A DNA stretch of 64,000 nucleotides from Cephalotus follicularis (taxonomy: Eukaryota > Streptophyta > Magnoliopsida > Oxalidales > Cephalotaceae), in contig BDDD01002284.1 in the NCBI GenBank assembly GCA_001972305.1, forward strand, positions 125,993 through 189,992, written 5' to 3'. The position numbers were made by a program, and so were the translations under genes. Below the pieces are notes generated by a model. That model saw only the letters and a program-made list of their open reading frames with translations, was not told the origin of the DNA and searched no databases. Shown here in pieces: positions 1 through 10,496 of this stretch (positions are counted from its first letter, which is position 1; each line of letters opens with the position of its first letter).

Positions 1-2000
1 ATCATTGGATTGGATGGAATTTGATCACATGGGCTGCCAAGAGAGGGAATTGACTTGTGTGAGAAGGGGGGAGACTTGCCTCCAAAGTAGTCCCTCTATT
101 TAATGGAAAATAGGGTTGAACTCAGTCAATTTGGGCTGAGAAAGAAAGTGTTCCTGCAGAGAGTGAAGTGGAGAATTCGTGGGAGAGAATAAGAGAAGGA
201 GATCAAGTGAGGTAAGGAAATTTTATACCCATTTATGTCAAAGCTTCCTCTGTTTTGATTCAAAATTATGCAGCAGATAGTTTTATTCATATCTTGCTGA
301 TTTCTTGATGAAATTTCGAATGTTTCAATGTTTTGAAAACCTCAAGATGTCTACTTTAACTTTTATGTTTTATGTATCTCGAAATTCTATCGAATTCTTG
401 ATGAAAAGCCATGTTTTCTTCTACTGCTCAGGTCCTATTTTCAAAAGGAAACTGCAACTTTAAAAATTCATTGCAGCTTCGTTTCTCAATGGAATTTTAT
501 GATTTTTATCTCTATAGATTCATTGGTATGTATACTTTAACTTTTATGTTTTACGTTTTCTATGAAAGTGAATATTTTTATACGAAATATCTATTTTAGT
601 AAAACTATGCAAAACTGTTTTATAATGTTTTTTGAGTTAATTACTCAAAGTGATGAGAAATGTTTTATGATTGTGAAATGAATGTTTTTACAAGAGAAAC
701 CAGTTTTGGAAATGTTTTACGATGATGTTTTATGAATGCTTTGAGCTGATCACTCAACGTATCAAGAAATGATTATTTTTACGAAATGAGAAAAGGCAAC
801 AAACTGAGATGAACAACGACTGGATTGCGATCCAAGGTGGATTAATCTAGTAAAAGATTAATGTTAAGGAGCGGAGAGTGCTCTCGGGCATGCATGCTTA
901 GTAACGATAGTAATCGAGGAGTGCACAATGCCCCAGTGAAGCGAAGGTTCAACAGGATTATTTACGTTTTTACAACCCCTCAGTATTTATGAAATATTCT
1001 GATTCATGAGATAGGGTCAGAAAAAGAAATAAAATGTTCTGTTTCATGAGATATGAACAGAAAAGGAAATGAATGTGAAATGTTTTAGCTTTATAAAATA
1101 ATACAAGACAATGGTTTTCAAAGATGTTATGTTTTCAAGTATGGTTGAACTATATATACCAGAAAATGTATGATTTTAGAAATGTTTTGATGTTATGAAA
1201 ATTATCAGAGAAATGGATTTCGAAATGAATTGTTCTAGTTTTATAAAACTAAAAGACGACTTTCAATGTTGTTTTGAAATGTATGATGCTGAAACGTTTT
1301 GATATAAACTATCAAAAATTACGGATTTTGATAACGTTTTATGACTATGATTCTTACTGGGCTCTTAAAAGCTCACTCCTTTCAATGTCTTGTTTTTAAA
1401 CAAATCTTCCAGGAAACGTTGAACGTGAAGTTGCGAGCTTTAGTGGAAGTTCGCGAAAGAAGAGTAAGGAAAGAAAGTATGATATGCCATGAAGTTATGT
1501 TTTAATGTCATGTGTTAATGTTTTCCGCTGTGTAATGTTTTATGATAGACGACGTATAGATGTTAAAGTAAGGAAACGAATGCTATAGGTTATGATATTT
1601 ATGTAAGATGATGATATCAAAGGTTATTGAACATACTTGAGTGTATGAGATGTTAATGATAAAGGCGATTATATGATTGTTTTATGATGTAATAAGTTTA
1701 ATGTTTTTCCGCTGTGTAAGGCTACATGTTAAGTGATGTACAAATGTAAAGGTATTAGAAACGATCATGATAAACTGAATATGACATTTTGAAATTGGTG
1801 TTTCAAAGATGTAAGCATATGTGATCCTGTGAAATTATTGAGTAATAATGTTAGATTTTAAATCTAAGTTAAGATTAAATGATATGAAATGGATCGTTAT
1901 ATGATTAAACGATTTGACGATCAAAGGTTACACCCACGTAACGCACCGATCTTCGGAGCTTGCTTTGAGCTTAAAGTGGACTCGGGTCGGGGGCACTACA
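1..2000 (+). mobile_element. LTR fragment of an unclassified Gypsy-like element
   Basis: This AT-rich stretch without a credible gene looks like most of one plus-strand LTR. A TATA-like CTATTTAATGG lies at 95-105, followed by a purine-rich leader. The motif TACTGGGCT with a following AGCTCACTCCTTTC at about 1357-1383 resembles the region near the polyadenylation site of chromovirus LTRs. The right edge (1983-2000) has the GGGTCGGGG-type ending usual for such LTRs. The motif TTTTCCGCTGTGTAA occurs twice, near 1520 and 1700. No matching second LTR is in the window. The short ORFs inside it have no family resemblance. Confidence 0.5.
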
Positions 2001-3196
2001 TACGACATGCCTATGGTACACCCCATAGGTGGGAAATATCTCTGTATAAAGTTAACATACTTCCTAATGTGAAAGTCATGTTCGATTAACGCACTTCGAT
2101 AGTAGAAGTCATGTTCCTTATCAAATCCAAAATCCGTATACTTTCGTATGTGAAAGTCATACTTAGTTTATAAAAAAAATGGTGACATTAAACTTTAGTA
2201 GTAAGACAGATTCTATAAAATATCCGAGGTTGTATAATATTTCGTAAACTTTTCAGAGTCAAAATATAAAGTCAGGAAATATTTATTTTCACAAAAACTA
2301 TCCTACCGACCTTATTTAAAAACATATCGAATTACGAAGTATAACGGAGTTCATAAAATCAAAGGAATCATATTCATAAAACAAAACTGAATTGGTACTT
2401 TGATAAAATCAGTAAGAGTATATAAGGAAAAGAAAATCCGTACCTTAAGCGATCACACAAATAACTTTACGAATTGATCAACAATTTAAAAGTTCCTCGG
2501 AGCACAAGAATCTAAAAGATACAATATTATTCATATAAGCATTCAAATATCACTTCCAAACATCAAACAGTATTTTAAATAGTGTTTAAAACAGATTCCC
2601 AATCATTAGACAAACAAATGGATTTCAAAACTTAAAACCAGAAAATTCACTGGACAATTCCAGTCGACTGTATCAAGATCCAGTCGACTAATCAAAGGTG
2701 GCAGTCGACTGTGTGGCATAGGCAGCGGACTACTCATACTAGGTTGAATCAAGTCGACTGTGACAGGGATCCAGTCGACTGTGAAAGGCAAAACAATCGC
2801 TGTTTAGAGAGGCAGTCGACTGTTCTGGGCGACAGAACAGCAAAAACATAGCAATTCAATTCCAATTTTCTGTCAAAACCATATTACAACATTACAAGAT
2901 AATCTTAAACACTTATATAGGACTCATGTGACTTAACAGTTACATTTACACACAAAGAATCATGCAGTGGGTGACCATACTCATAAAGACAAGATCACTT
3001 TAAAATACCCACAACAATTATTACCTATCTACTATTAGATTTTATTAATTATCCAAAAGGCAACATAATTGGTATTATAAAGCCCAAAACATAAAGGTCC
3101 AAATAAAATTTTGAAAATAGACCAACATAATATAACAAAACGAATAAAATTAACTAAAATTTTGAAAACAAGCACACGAATGAATGAGGTATTACA
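2001..3196 (-). repeat. Element A, 3' LTR (partial)
   Basis: From 2001 on it matches about 5695-6921 base for base with scattered substitutions. It ends GGTATTACA at 3196 and is followed by the C-rich complement of the polypurine tract. It contains the palindrome array at 2661-2822. Confidence 0.85.
2661..2822. repeat. Phased CAGTCGACTG palindrome array (A, left LTR)
   Basis: Eight copies or near copies of the palindrome start at 2661, 2681, 2702, 2723, 2751, 2772, 2794 and 2813. Intervals are 20, 21, 21, 28, 21, 22 and 19 bp. Spacers differ in sequence. The same pattern recurs in the right LTR. Confidence 0.9.
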
Positions 3197-3215
3197 TCAT
3201 TCCCCCCTTAAAAAG
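3197..3215 (-). other. Polypurine tract of element A
   Basis: The plus strand reads TCATTCCCCCCTT directly after the LTR end. Read on the element's strand this is a purine run next to the 3' LTR, the usual plus-strand primer position. Confidence 0.75.
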
Positions 3216-3401
3216 ATTTCATCCTGAAATCTTAACATATATCGATCCAAAACAAATATCAAGAAAGACACACCAAGATGCATAACAAACGATTCAGTTA
3301 TCATAGCATAAATTGGCTTATCAATCAAAACAAACTTCTCACGGTTACCAAACAAAACAAAACCAAAACAATACCTGGAGCGTTTGCAGCCTGATGCGTC
3401 G

Positions 3402-4487
3402 TTAAGGCGAAAACTCTACCTCCCACGTTGCGATGTCCCGCATCATTACCATCTCCTCCTTTATTTCTCGTACGAGGATTCGGGCAATACCCTTTTGTCC
3501 ACAAGAAAAGCACGCCCCAGTGGCCTTGTAGCATGTCCCAATCGGATGTCGCCTCCCACACGTATCACACAAAGCAATCTGAACATTGGGGTTATCCCCA
3601 TCCTTATTCTGATTATGATCCTTTTTATGCTGTTTACTTTCACCTCGCTGTCCCGACTCATGTCCTCGCGAATCACTCCTATTCCGTTTCTTTTCCTTTT
3701 CTTGCCGAGCTTCCTGGAAATCCAACCTCTCCAATTCAATATTCTTCGCAACGTTTGCTACTTCCGCCACGTAAGCAAACCTGGAGTTTATTAGTTTCCC
3801 CCTAAGCTGGTACTGCAGTTTCCATTTGAACTTCTCAGCTTGCTCAAATGCCGATCCCGCCGCGGCTCCAGTAAAACCCGCTAACCTAGTGAACCGGGCC
3901 AAAAACTCGGTGACTGATTCACCATCTATCTGCCTAGTGTTAACAATCTCCCTCGCATAAGCCTCTTTGTCAGCAGTGGGGAAATACTGCTGATAGAAGA
4001 TTTCACGAAACTCAACCCAAGTCAAGGTGTCAATGTAGTTTCCTCCTTTTGCTAACTTCAAAGTTTGCCACCACTTTTGAGCATCTCCTTCCAACTTATA
4101 TGCCGCTAACCTTACCTTCTGTTCGTCCTCACATCCCAACACATTGAAGATTTTCTCCATATGCGCAATCCAATGCTCAGCCTCTACAGGGGTCGGGGCT
4201 GAACTAAAAGACTGAGGCCTTTGCTTTTGGAACCGTTCAAGCCAGACATATGCAGGAGTGTCGAGCAGGTCCCCAATTTCCTTACCAGTCTGGACATCAA
4301 CCGATGCATTCTCCGCCGCAACTGGCTCTTGGCGTCCTTGCCCTTGATTTTGCATGGCGTGAATGAGTTGATCTATTTCTTGAGCAACTACCTGTCGTAC
4401 CAACTCTTCAACCGTAGGCTCATTTCGTACCTCTTCACGAGTCTCAGTATGTTGGTTTCCTCGACGGGTACTCCTTGTTCGTACCAT
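3402..4487 (-). CDS. gag: gag-like capsid/nucleocapsid protein of element A
   Basis: A 361-residue frame begins MVRTRSTRRG and has an acidic, coiled N-terminal part (about residues 15-60). A retrotransposon gag core follows: HWIAHMEKIFNVLGCEDEQK, then QKWWQTL and TWVEFREIFYQQYFPTADKE, the pattern of plant chromovirus gag. A basic stretch comes next, then CCHC-type knuckles (CDTCGRRHPIGTCYKATGAC and CFSCGQKG). Gag would package element RNA into cytoplasmic particles. The coding region stops at the usual gag-protease linker and no protease follows. The start codon lies about 160 bp inside the primer-binding site, a normal leader length. As it lacks pol, mobility would need enzymes supplied by another element. 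It is a fossil or non-autonomous copy. Confidence 0.85.
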   Translation of the reverse strand: MVRTRSTRRGNQHTETREEVRNEPTVEELVRQVVAQEIDQLIHAMQNQGQGRQEPVAAENASVDVQTGKEIGDLLDTPAYVWLERFQKQRPQSFSSAPTPVEAEHWIAHMEKIFNVLGCEDEQKVRLAAYKLEGDAQKWWQTLKLAKGGNYIDTLTWVEFREIFYQQYFPTADKEAYAREIVNTRQIDGESVTEFLARFTRLAGFTGAAAGSAFEQAEKFKWKLQYQLRGKLINSRFAYVAEVANVAKNIELERLDFQEARQEKEKKRNRSDSRGHESGQRGESKQHKKDHNQNKDGDNPNVQIALCDTCGRRHPIGTCYKATGACFSCGQKGIARILVREIKEEMVMMRDIATWEVEFSP

Positions 4488-4645
4488 CTACGAAACATAA
4501 ATCCAAAACATAACACAACAACAAAGAAACCAAGGTCGAAACAACAAACACGTCAGGGGAATCACAACGAAAGATCCTAACCCAAAGTCTACCCAATCTC
4601 ACAGGTCAAAACCTAGATAGGTCTTCTAAGGAAAAGAAAACCTAT

Positions 4646-4657
4646 TCTCTGATACCA
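4646..4657 (-). other. Primer-binding site of element A (initiator Met-tRNA)
   Basis: On the element's strand the sequence is TGGTATCAGAGA, four bases inside the 5' LTR. It matches the 3' end complement of plant initiator Met-tRNA, the usual primer of plant LTR elements. Confidence 0.85.
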
Positions 4658-4661
4658 TAAC

Positions 4662-6921
4662 TGTAACACCCCCATTTCGGAGGGAGTCGTCACGGGTCCT
4701 AATCTGAGACTAATCATAACTGATCTTATAACATTACTCGATTTTCTTCTTTTTATCAAAATATTAAGACATCTTTTATTCAAATTACGTGATGGTCCAA
4801 ATATAACATTTATAATCTAAGACATAGTTTGAAACTTTATTCATAATCCGAAAACTTAAACATAAACCAAAACTGAAACATAATCCAAAGTCATAAACTG
4901 AAACACATACTATTACTCAAATATGGGTTCTAACATGACCATAAAATAACTAAGTATAAATGAGTCCATCTCCTAAGTGATCCTTATCATAGGTGGCATC
5001 TCGCTCATCACACATTGCCCGGATGCTGTCCCATAATACCTGCCGCATGGAAAACAAAAACGCGGCTGAGCAAACCTCAGTACGAATATAGAATCACAAA
5101 ACGTAAAACGATAATTTAAAAGATAGAAAATACCTGAACCTTGAAATATCATACCACACATGTATAAATATTTATAAACAGTTCTATCAATTCAAAACCA
5201 ATATCCGAATTTCAAAACGTTAACAAATTTCAAAAATGATATCTGAAAGCAAAATCTAATTTTCAAAGCATAATCCAAGTTTCATCAAAAATCCCAAAAC
5301 GATATTCAAAACGATACTCAAAATCTCTTTAACATTGTCCGAGTTAAAAAGGGTTTCAAAACAAAACTTATCCGATTCTGATATATCATAATAAAGATCC
5401 AAAACATATAACAGAGACTTATCCGATTCTGAAATCTCACAATTAGAGATCAAAAGTACATATACATAAGTGCAAGGGGTTTGCAAGGCCCACATGCTCC
5501 GACGGAAAGACTTGTACGGCACTACACAATCAATCCCCAAAATCCGAATCCTTAACATATCCTAGGATCGACCCATACGCCTCTATCACATAGCGGATCC
5601 ATAAGTCCTCCTCATGGGACATATTCAAAACATAGAGAGACGTCGTAGACTAATCACACCGCTACGGAAGTGTCATGTCCCCGTGCCAGGCCTACGACAT
5701 GCCTATGGTACACCCCATAGGTGGGAAATATCTCTGTATAAAGTTAACATACTTCCTAATGTGAAAGTCATGTTCGATTAACACACTTCGATAGTAGAAG
5801 TCATGTTCCTTATCAAATCCAAAATCCGTATACTTTCGTATGTGAAAGTCATACTTAGTTTATAAAAAAAAACGGTGACATTAAACTTTACTAGTAAGAC
5901 AGATTTTATAAAATATCCAAGGTTGTATAATATTTCGTAAACCTTTCAGAGTCAAAATATAAAGTCAGGAAATATTTATTTTCACAAAAAATATCCTACC
6001 GACTTTATTTCAAAACATATCGAATTACGAAGTATAACGGAGTTCATAAAATCAAAGGAATCATATTCATAAAACAAAATTGAATTGGTACTTTGATAAA
6101 ATCAGTAAGAGTATATCAAGAAACGAAAATCCGTACCTTAAGCGATCACAAAAATAACTTTACGAATTGATCAACAATTTAAAAGTTCCTCGGAGCACAA
6201 AAATCTAAAAGATACAATATTATTCATATAAGCATTCAAATATCACTTCCAAACATCGAACAATAATTTAAATAGTGTTTAAAACAGATTCCCAATCATT
6301 AGACAAACAAATGGATTTCAAAACTTAAAACCAGAAAAGTCATTGGACAATTCCAGTCGACTGTATCAAGATCCAGTCGACTACTCAAAGGTGGCAGTCG
6401 ACTGTGTGGCATAGGCAGCCGACTACTCATACTAGGTTGAATCTAGTCGACTGTGATAGGGGTCCAGTCGACTGTGAAAGGCAAAACAGTCGGCTGTTTA
6501 GGGAGGCAGTCGACTGTTCTGGGTGACAGAACAGCAAAAACATAGCAATTCAATTCCAATTTTCCGTCAAAACCATATTACAACATTACCAGATAATCTT
6601 AAACACTTATATAGGACTCATGTGACTTAACAGTTACATTTACACACAAAGAATCATGCAGTGGGTGACCATACTCATAAAGACAATTTTTATTTGTTTG
6701 TATTAAAAACCAATTTTGATCACTTTAAAATACCCACAACAATTATTACCTATCTACAATTACATTTTATTAATTATCCAAAAGGCAACATAATTGGTAT
6801 TATAAAGCCCAAAACATAAAGGTCCAAATAAAATTTTAAAAATAGACCAACATAATATAACAAAACGAATAAAATTAACTAAAAATTTGAAAACAAGCAC
6901 ACGAACGAACAAGATATTACA
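4662..6921 (-). repeat. Element A, 5' LTR
   Basis: The 2260-bp LTR has plus-strand ends TGTAACACCC and GATATTACA. It contains the stretch CTGAGCAAACCTCAGTACG (about 5066), which on the element's strand is a conserved block also seen in the two solo LTRs and in E. The palindrome array sits at 6354-6516, which is about 400-570 bp from the LTR start in the direction of transcription. ORFs inside are chance frames. Confidence 0.85.
6354..6516. repeat. Phased CAGTCGACTG palindrome array (A, right LTR)
   Basis: Units start at 6354, 6374, 6395, 6416, 6444, 6465, 6487 and 6507 (intervals 20, 21, 21, 28, 21, 22, 20). Most are exact CAGTCGACTG; variants are CAGCCGACTA, TAGTCGACTG and CAGTCGGCTG. Confidence 0.92.
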
Positions 6922-8029
6922 TCAAGGTTGGGAAGGCAATCTCGTGGTTCTCAGCAAAGAAGACCAGGTTGTGATGCACGACGGAGGCGTCAGCGGAGGA
7001 CAGCTTTGCAAGGAGGTTCTTCTAAACCTGCCAAGGGTAAACAGGAGTCTGTTGAACCCTGTACAAATTGTAGACGTACTAATCATGTTTCTAATAATTG
7101 TTGGTGGAAGGATGGTCGGTGTTCGAGTTGTGGAGCTCCATACCACATAGCTGTTGAAATTCCTCAAAATCAGTCCAATACAGGAGGTCAAATGGGACAA
7201 GGTTCAAACCGATCCCAAGGAAGTTTCCAGCAAGATCGCCCTAGCACCAACTCACAAGGAGATTATGGTAAATAGCCGATAGGGTCGCCATCTATGGTAC
7301 AAGGAAGAGTATATGCTATGGACCAGCGAGCTGCAGCTGGATCACCCTTAGTGACTGGAGGTACTGTTTATGTATCTCAGCTTTTGGCACGAACTCTAAT
7401 TGATCCAGGCACATCCCATTCATATGTTGCCTCTCATTTTACAAGTTGTATGAATGTGGAACCAAGCCTTTACCTTTTGTGATAGAGGTCAGCATACCAG
7501 TAGGAGAGTCGGTTACCTCCCGGTGGGTGTGTAGATCGTGTGCCATCGAGATTTCTGGACATGTCTTTTCGGCATACCTTATAGTGCTGCCGATGGGTGA
7601 TCTTGACATGATTCTCAGTATGGATTGGTTGTCAGTACATTATGCCCATGTGGATTGTAATAGGAAGGTTGTGACCTTCCATTTGCAAGGACAGTCTCTG
7701 TTTCAATTTATTGGGACATTGGAACATCAGCCAGTTCCTATGATATCTGCTTTTCAGGCTGATAGACTCTTGAGAAAGGGTTGTACTACTTACCTGGCAC
7801 ATGTTACTGATGATAGCAAATGGACACCAAAGTTGGAGGATGTTCCTGTGGTTTGCAAATACCCGGATGTGTTTCCGGAAGAACTGACGTCCTTACCTCC
7901 TAAGAGAGATGTGGAGTTTTCTATAGATCTACTCTTAGGGACAGCTTCCGTGCCGACAGCTCCTCACCAAATGGCCCTTCTTGAGTTAAAGGAATTGAAA
8001 GTGCAACAATAGGAGTTGCTGGACAAAGG
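6922..8029 (+). pseudogene. Fragment M: gag end, protease and start of RT of a Gypsy element
   Basis: This stretch is over 90% identical by eye to about 9680-10790 of element C, so both belong to one family. It carries the gag C-terminus with a cysteine-rich knuckle pair (CTNCRRTNHVSNNCWWKDG, then CSSCGAPYH), and an aspartic protease region with the active-site motif LIDPGTSHSYVASHF and a later MILSMDWL. It stops near the beginning of reverse transcriptase. It is a broken fragment with a few interruptions. Its left edge abuts element A and its right edge abuts an unassigned LTR-like stretch, so the flanks have been rearranged. Confidence 0.8.
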
Positions 8030-8811
8030 TTTTATCATGCATTGTTCCCTGGCGTGTTTTCCCTGCATGCACCCAAGAAGAAAGGCAATTAAGTGTATGC
8101 ACACATGCGTCTTTTGCATGTGCATGCTCCAAACCGTACTTAGTTCACATACGTTCCCTGGTAGGCATTGGGAGATAGATAATTGTCCAGTAGGTGCCAT
8201 GCACGTTTATATGCCCAGAGCCTATTTAAGAAATAAAATGGGAATAGTAAAGGAAATATAAAGCTTGTCCCTGGCAGGTGAGCCCAAATGGGGAGAATTC
8301 CGCCGAGCAGGTGAACCCAAGGGGTGAATACCGCTAGGCAGGTGATCCTCGGGCGAATCTGCCTAATGGTGAACCTAAAGGTGAATTCCGCCAGAGCTGG
8401 TGATCCGAACAGTGAACCACTAGAGCAGGTGAGAAAAGGGCGAATTCCGCTCGACAGGTGAACCTGGAGGAGAATTCTGCGGGCAAGTGAACCTAAAGGT
8501 GAACCTAATATATTGACCAGACCATAGGATGACCGGACCAAATCCATTGTAATGTAATTGATATGTGTGGCTTGTGTAGAGTAGTCCGAGGATGAAGGAT
8601 GATGACTTTCATATGCTGCTTTGTGGTCTGCATTTATAGTAGGCATGCATCATGTTTTCTCCTATGTTTTTATTTGTTGTTCCTTTGGTATGTGCCGTAT
8701 ATGTGGTAGCCTACACAACCCCCAAGGTTGCTGACCCATTCCTTTGATGGGCTAGGTACAGGAATGGGTAGTGGTGGCACATCGTAACAGGATTAAGAAT
8801 AAAGATATTGT
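8030..8811 (+). repeat. Unassigned LTR-like region before element C
   Basis: No gene was found. A TATA-like CTATTTAAGAAATAAA at 8221-8236 is followed by a tandem repeat (8273-8510). Its position directly before the LTR end of C suggests it is the rest of C's 5' LTR, which would then be about 1.04 kb, but it does not match C's 3' LTR (26010-26911). It may come from a related LTR joined by recombination. A 168-residue minus-strand frame across it is a by-product of the repeats. Confidence 0.45.
8273..8510 (+). repeat. Degenerate tandem repeat, about eight units of 28-32 bp
   Basis: Units begin near 8273, 8305, 8336, 8365, 8393, 8422, 8452 and 8481. The consensus is roughly GGCAGGTGAACC, a purine stretch, then GCGAATTCCGCC. 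It lies just downstream of a TATA-like site, so it would fall in the transcript leader if this is an LTR promoter. Confidence 0.8.
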
Positions 8812-9066
8812 AAGTTCCTCCTCCTCGGCAGTGCACTTTATTGGTTGGATTTTCAAGAAATAATTATGTATTTATTTGTATTACCTGCTGCTTTGTAGCA
8901 GAGTATTTTCTCATGTAACGAACTGAGTCTGTATATCCGCACATTAAATAAATGTTTTATATTATGATTATTAAGTTTTAAATTTTCATGGTTAATGATA
9001 ATGATGGAATGTACAGATTGCCACATGTCAGGCAGTGGGGCCCATCTCACGGTTCGGCGCGTGATA
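8812..9066 (+). repeat. Element C, end of 5' LTR
   Basis: It aligns with 26912-27166 (shared TCCTCCTCGGCA, GTATTACCTGCTG and the run before the LTR end). It ends one base before the leader that carries the primer-binding site. Confidence 0.8.
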
Positions 9067-9071
9067 AGTTT

Positions 9072-9083
9072 TGGCATCAGAGC
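9072..9083 (+). other. Primer-binding site of element C
   Basis: TGGCATCAGAGC lies five bases after the LTR end and matches the plant initiator Met-tRNA 3' end with one difference. Confidence 0.8.
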
Positions 9084-9261
9084 TGTACTATTCAGGATAT
9101 GCCGGGATAGGACCCTTGGCAAATGGAGTTAAGATATATATGTTGATATTGACCCGTTCATTTATGTGAATCAGTATGGAAGGATGACGCAGTAGAAGCG
9201 TACGAGGAGAAAGGTCCGGGCGGTTGTCTAGGCGTACCCGTTTAATGACAGATTTTATCCC

Positions 9262-10031
9262 GTGGTAGAGATTGATAAAAGAGAAGCTGAATTTCTAGGC
9301 CTGACACAAGGAGACATGACAGTGGCCCAATATGAGGCTAAGTTCATCGAGGTATCGAGGATAACTCCCGACATGGTAAATACCGAGTCAAGGAAGGCTA
9401 AGAAGTTTCTTGGAGGACTACGACCTGACATCCAGGAGAAGTTAGTACCCCTACATTTGCGATCCTTCGTTGAGTTGTCCAACAGGGCACATGAAGTTGA
9501 AGCCTTCTCTCAGCGGTTTCAGAACCTGGAAATTCAGACAGGCAATCGGAGACCTGCCCCTTCGGGTGATCAGTCGGGAAGAAGTTTTGGAAGCAACAAT
9601 AAATCATGCAGGTTCGGATATCACAGTAGTCCAAGGCAGGGAGAATCTCCCGCAGTGTTGGTAGCCCAGCAGGACTCTCGAAATTGGGAAGGCAATCTTG
9701 TGGTTCTCAGCAAAGAAGCCTGGGTCGTGATGCACGGCGGAGGCATCAGCGGAGGTCAACTTCGCAAGGAGGTTCTTCTAAACCTGTCGAGGGTGAACAG
9801 GAGGCTATTGAACCCTGTGCACATTGTAGATGTACTAATCATGTTTCTGATGATTGTTGGTGGAAGGATGGTCAGTGTTGGAGTTGTGGAGGTCCAGACC
9901 ATATAGCTGCTCAATGTTGTCAGAATCAGTCTAATACAGGAGGTCAAATGGGACAAGGTTCAAACCCATCCGAAGGAAGTCTCCAGCAAGGTCACCCTAG
10001 CACCAGCTCACGAGGAGATTATAGCAAATAG
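9262..10031 (+). pseudogene. gag: Element C gag region
   Basis: The region holds the C-terminal half of a gag core: REAEFLGLTQGDMTVAQYEA, then a KKFLGGLRPDIQEKL block and FVELSNRAHEVE, all typical of plant chromovirus gag. A second block carries the cysteine knuckle CAHCRCTNHVSDDCWWKDG with a following CWSCGGPDHIAAQC. The N-terminal gag core is not evident between the primer-binding site and this block. It lies upstream of protease in the usual order. It is a broken fossil. Confidence 0.8.
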
Positions 10032-10034
10032 CCG

Positions 10035-10450
10035 ATGGGGTCGGCGTCTATGGTACAAGGAAGAGTATATGCTATGGACCAGCGAGCTGCAGTTGGATCA
10101 CCCTCAGTGATTGGAGGTATGGTTTATGTATCTCAGCTTTTGGCACGAACTCTGATTGATCCAGGCTCATCCCATTCATATGTTGCTTCTCATTTTATAA
10201 GTTGTATGAATGTGGAGCCTAAGCCTTTACCATTTGTGATAGAGGTCAGCACACCAGTAGGAGAGTCGGTTACCTTCTGATGGGTGTGTCGATCGTGTGC
10301 CATCGAGATCTCTGGACATGTCCTTCCGGCAGACCTTATACTGCTACCGATGGGTGATCTTGACATGATTCTCAGTATGGATTGGCTATCATTACATTAT
10401 GCATATGTGGATTGTAATAGGAAGGTTGTAACCTTCCATTTACCAGGACA
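10035..10450 (+). pseudogene. pol: Element C protease region
   Basis: The pepsin-like retroviral protease is recognised by the active-site block LIDPGSSHSYVASHF and, further on, by a DMILSMDWL flap-side block. It would cut the gag-pol polyprotein in the particle. It is broken. The equivalent stretch of fragment M lies at 7290-7720. Confidence 0.75.
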
Positions 10451-10496
10451 GTCTCTGTTTTAGTTTATCGGGACGTTAGAACATCAGCCAGTTCCT

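Larger units (their letters stand above)
2001..6921 (-). mobile_element. Element A: gag-only Ty3/Gypsy LTR retrotransposon
   Basis: Two nearly identical LTRs (2001-3196, partial; 4662-6921) flank an internal region of only 1465 bp. On the minus strand the order is 5' LTR, Met-tRNA primer-binding site, gag, polypurine tract, 3' LTR. No protease, reverse transcriptase or integrase part is present. The internal region is collinear with that of element E, so the gag-only plan predates this insertion. Compared stretches of the LTRs differ by roughly 3%, suggesting an age on the order of one million years under usual plant rates. The right end is followed by TCAAG; no partner duplication is found because the left LTR is incomplete. 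Confidence 0.85.

Noticed and set aside
3384-3805. Plus-strand frames of 125-136 residues over 3384-3805
   Set aside because: They are shadows of the minus-strand gag of element A, which has clear gag and knuckle motifs.
8140-8646. 168-residue minus-strand frame
   Set aside because: It runs through the 30-bp tandem repeat, whose units happen to keep a frame open. No family resemblance.
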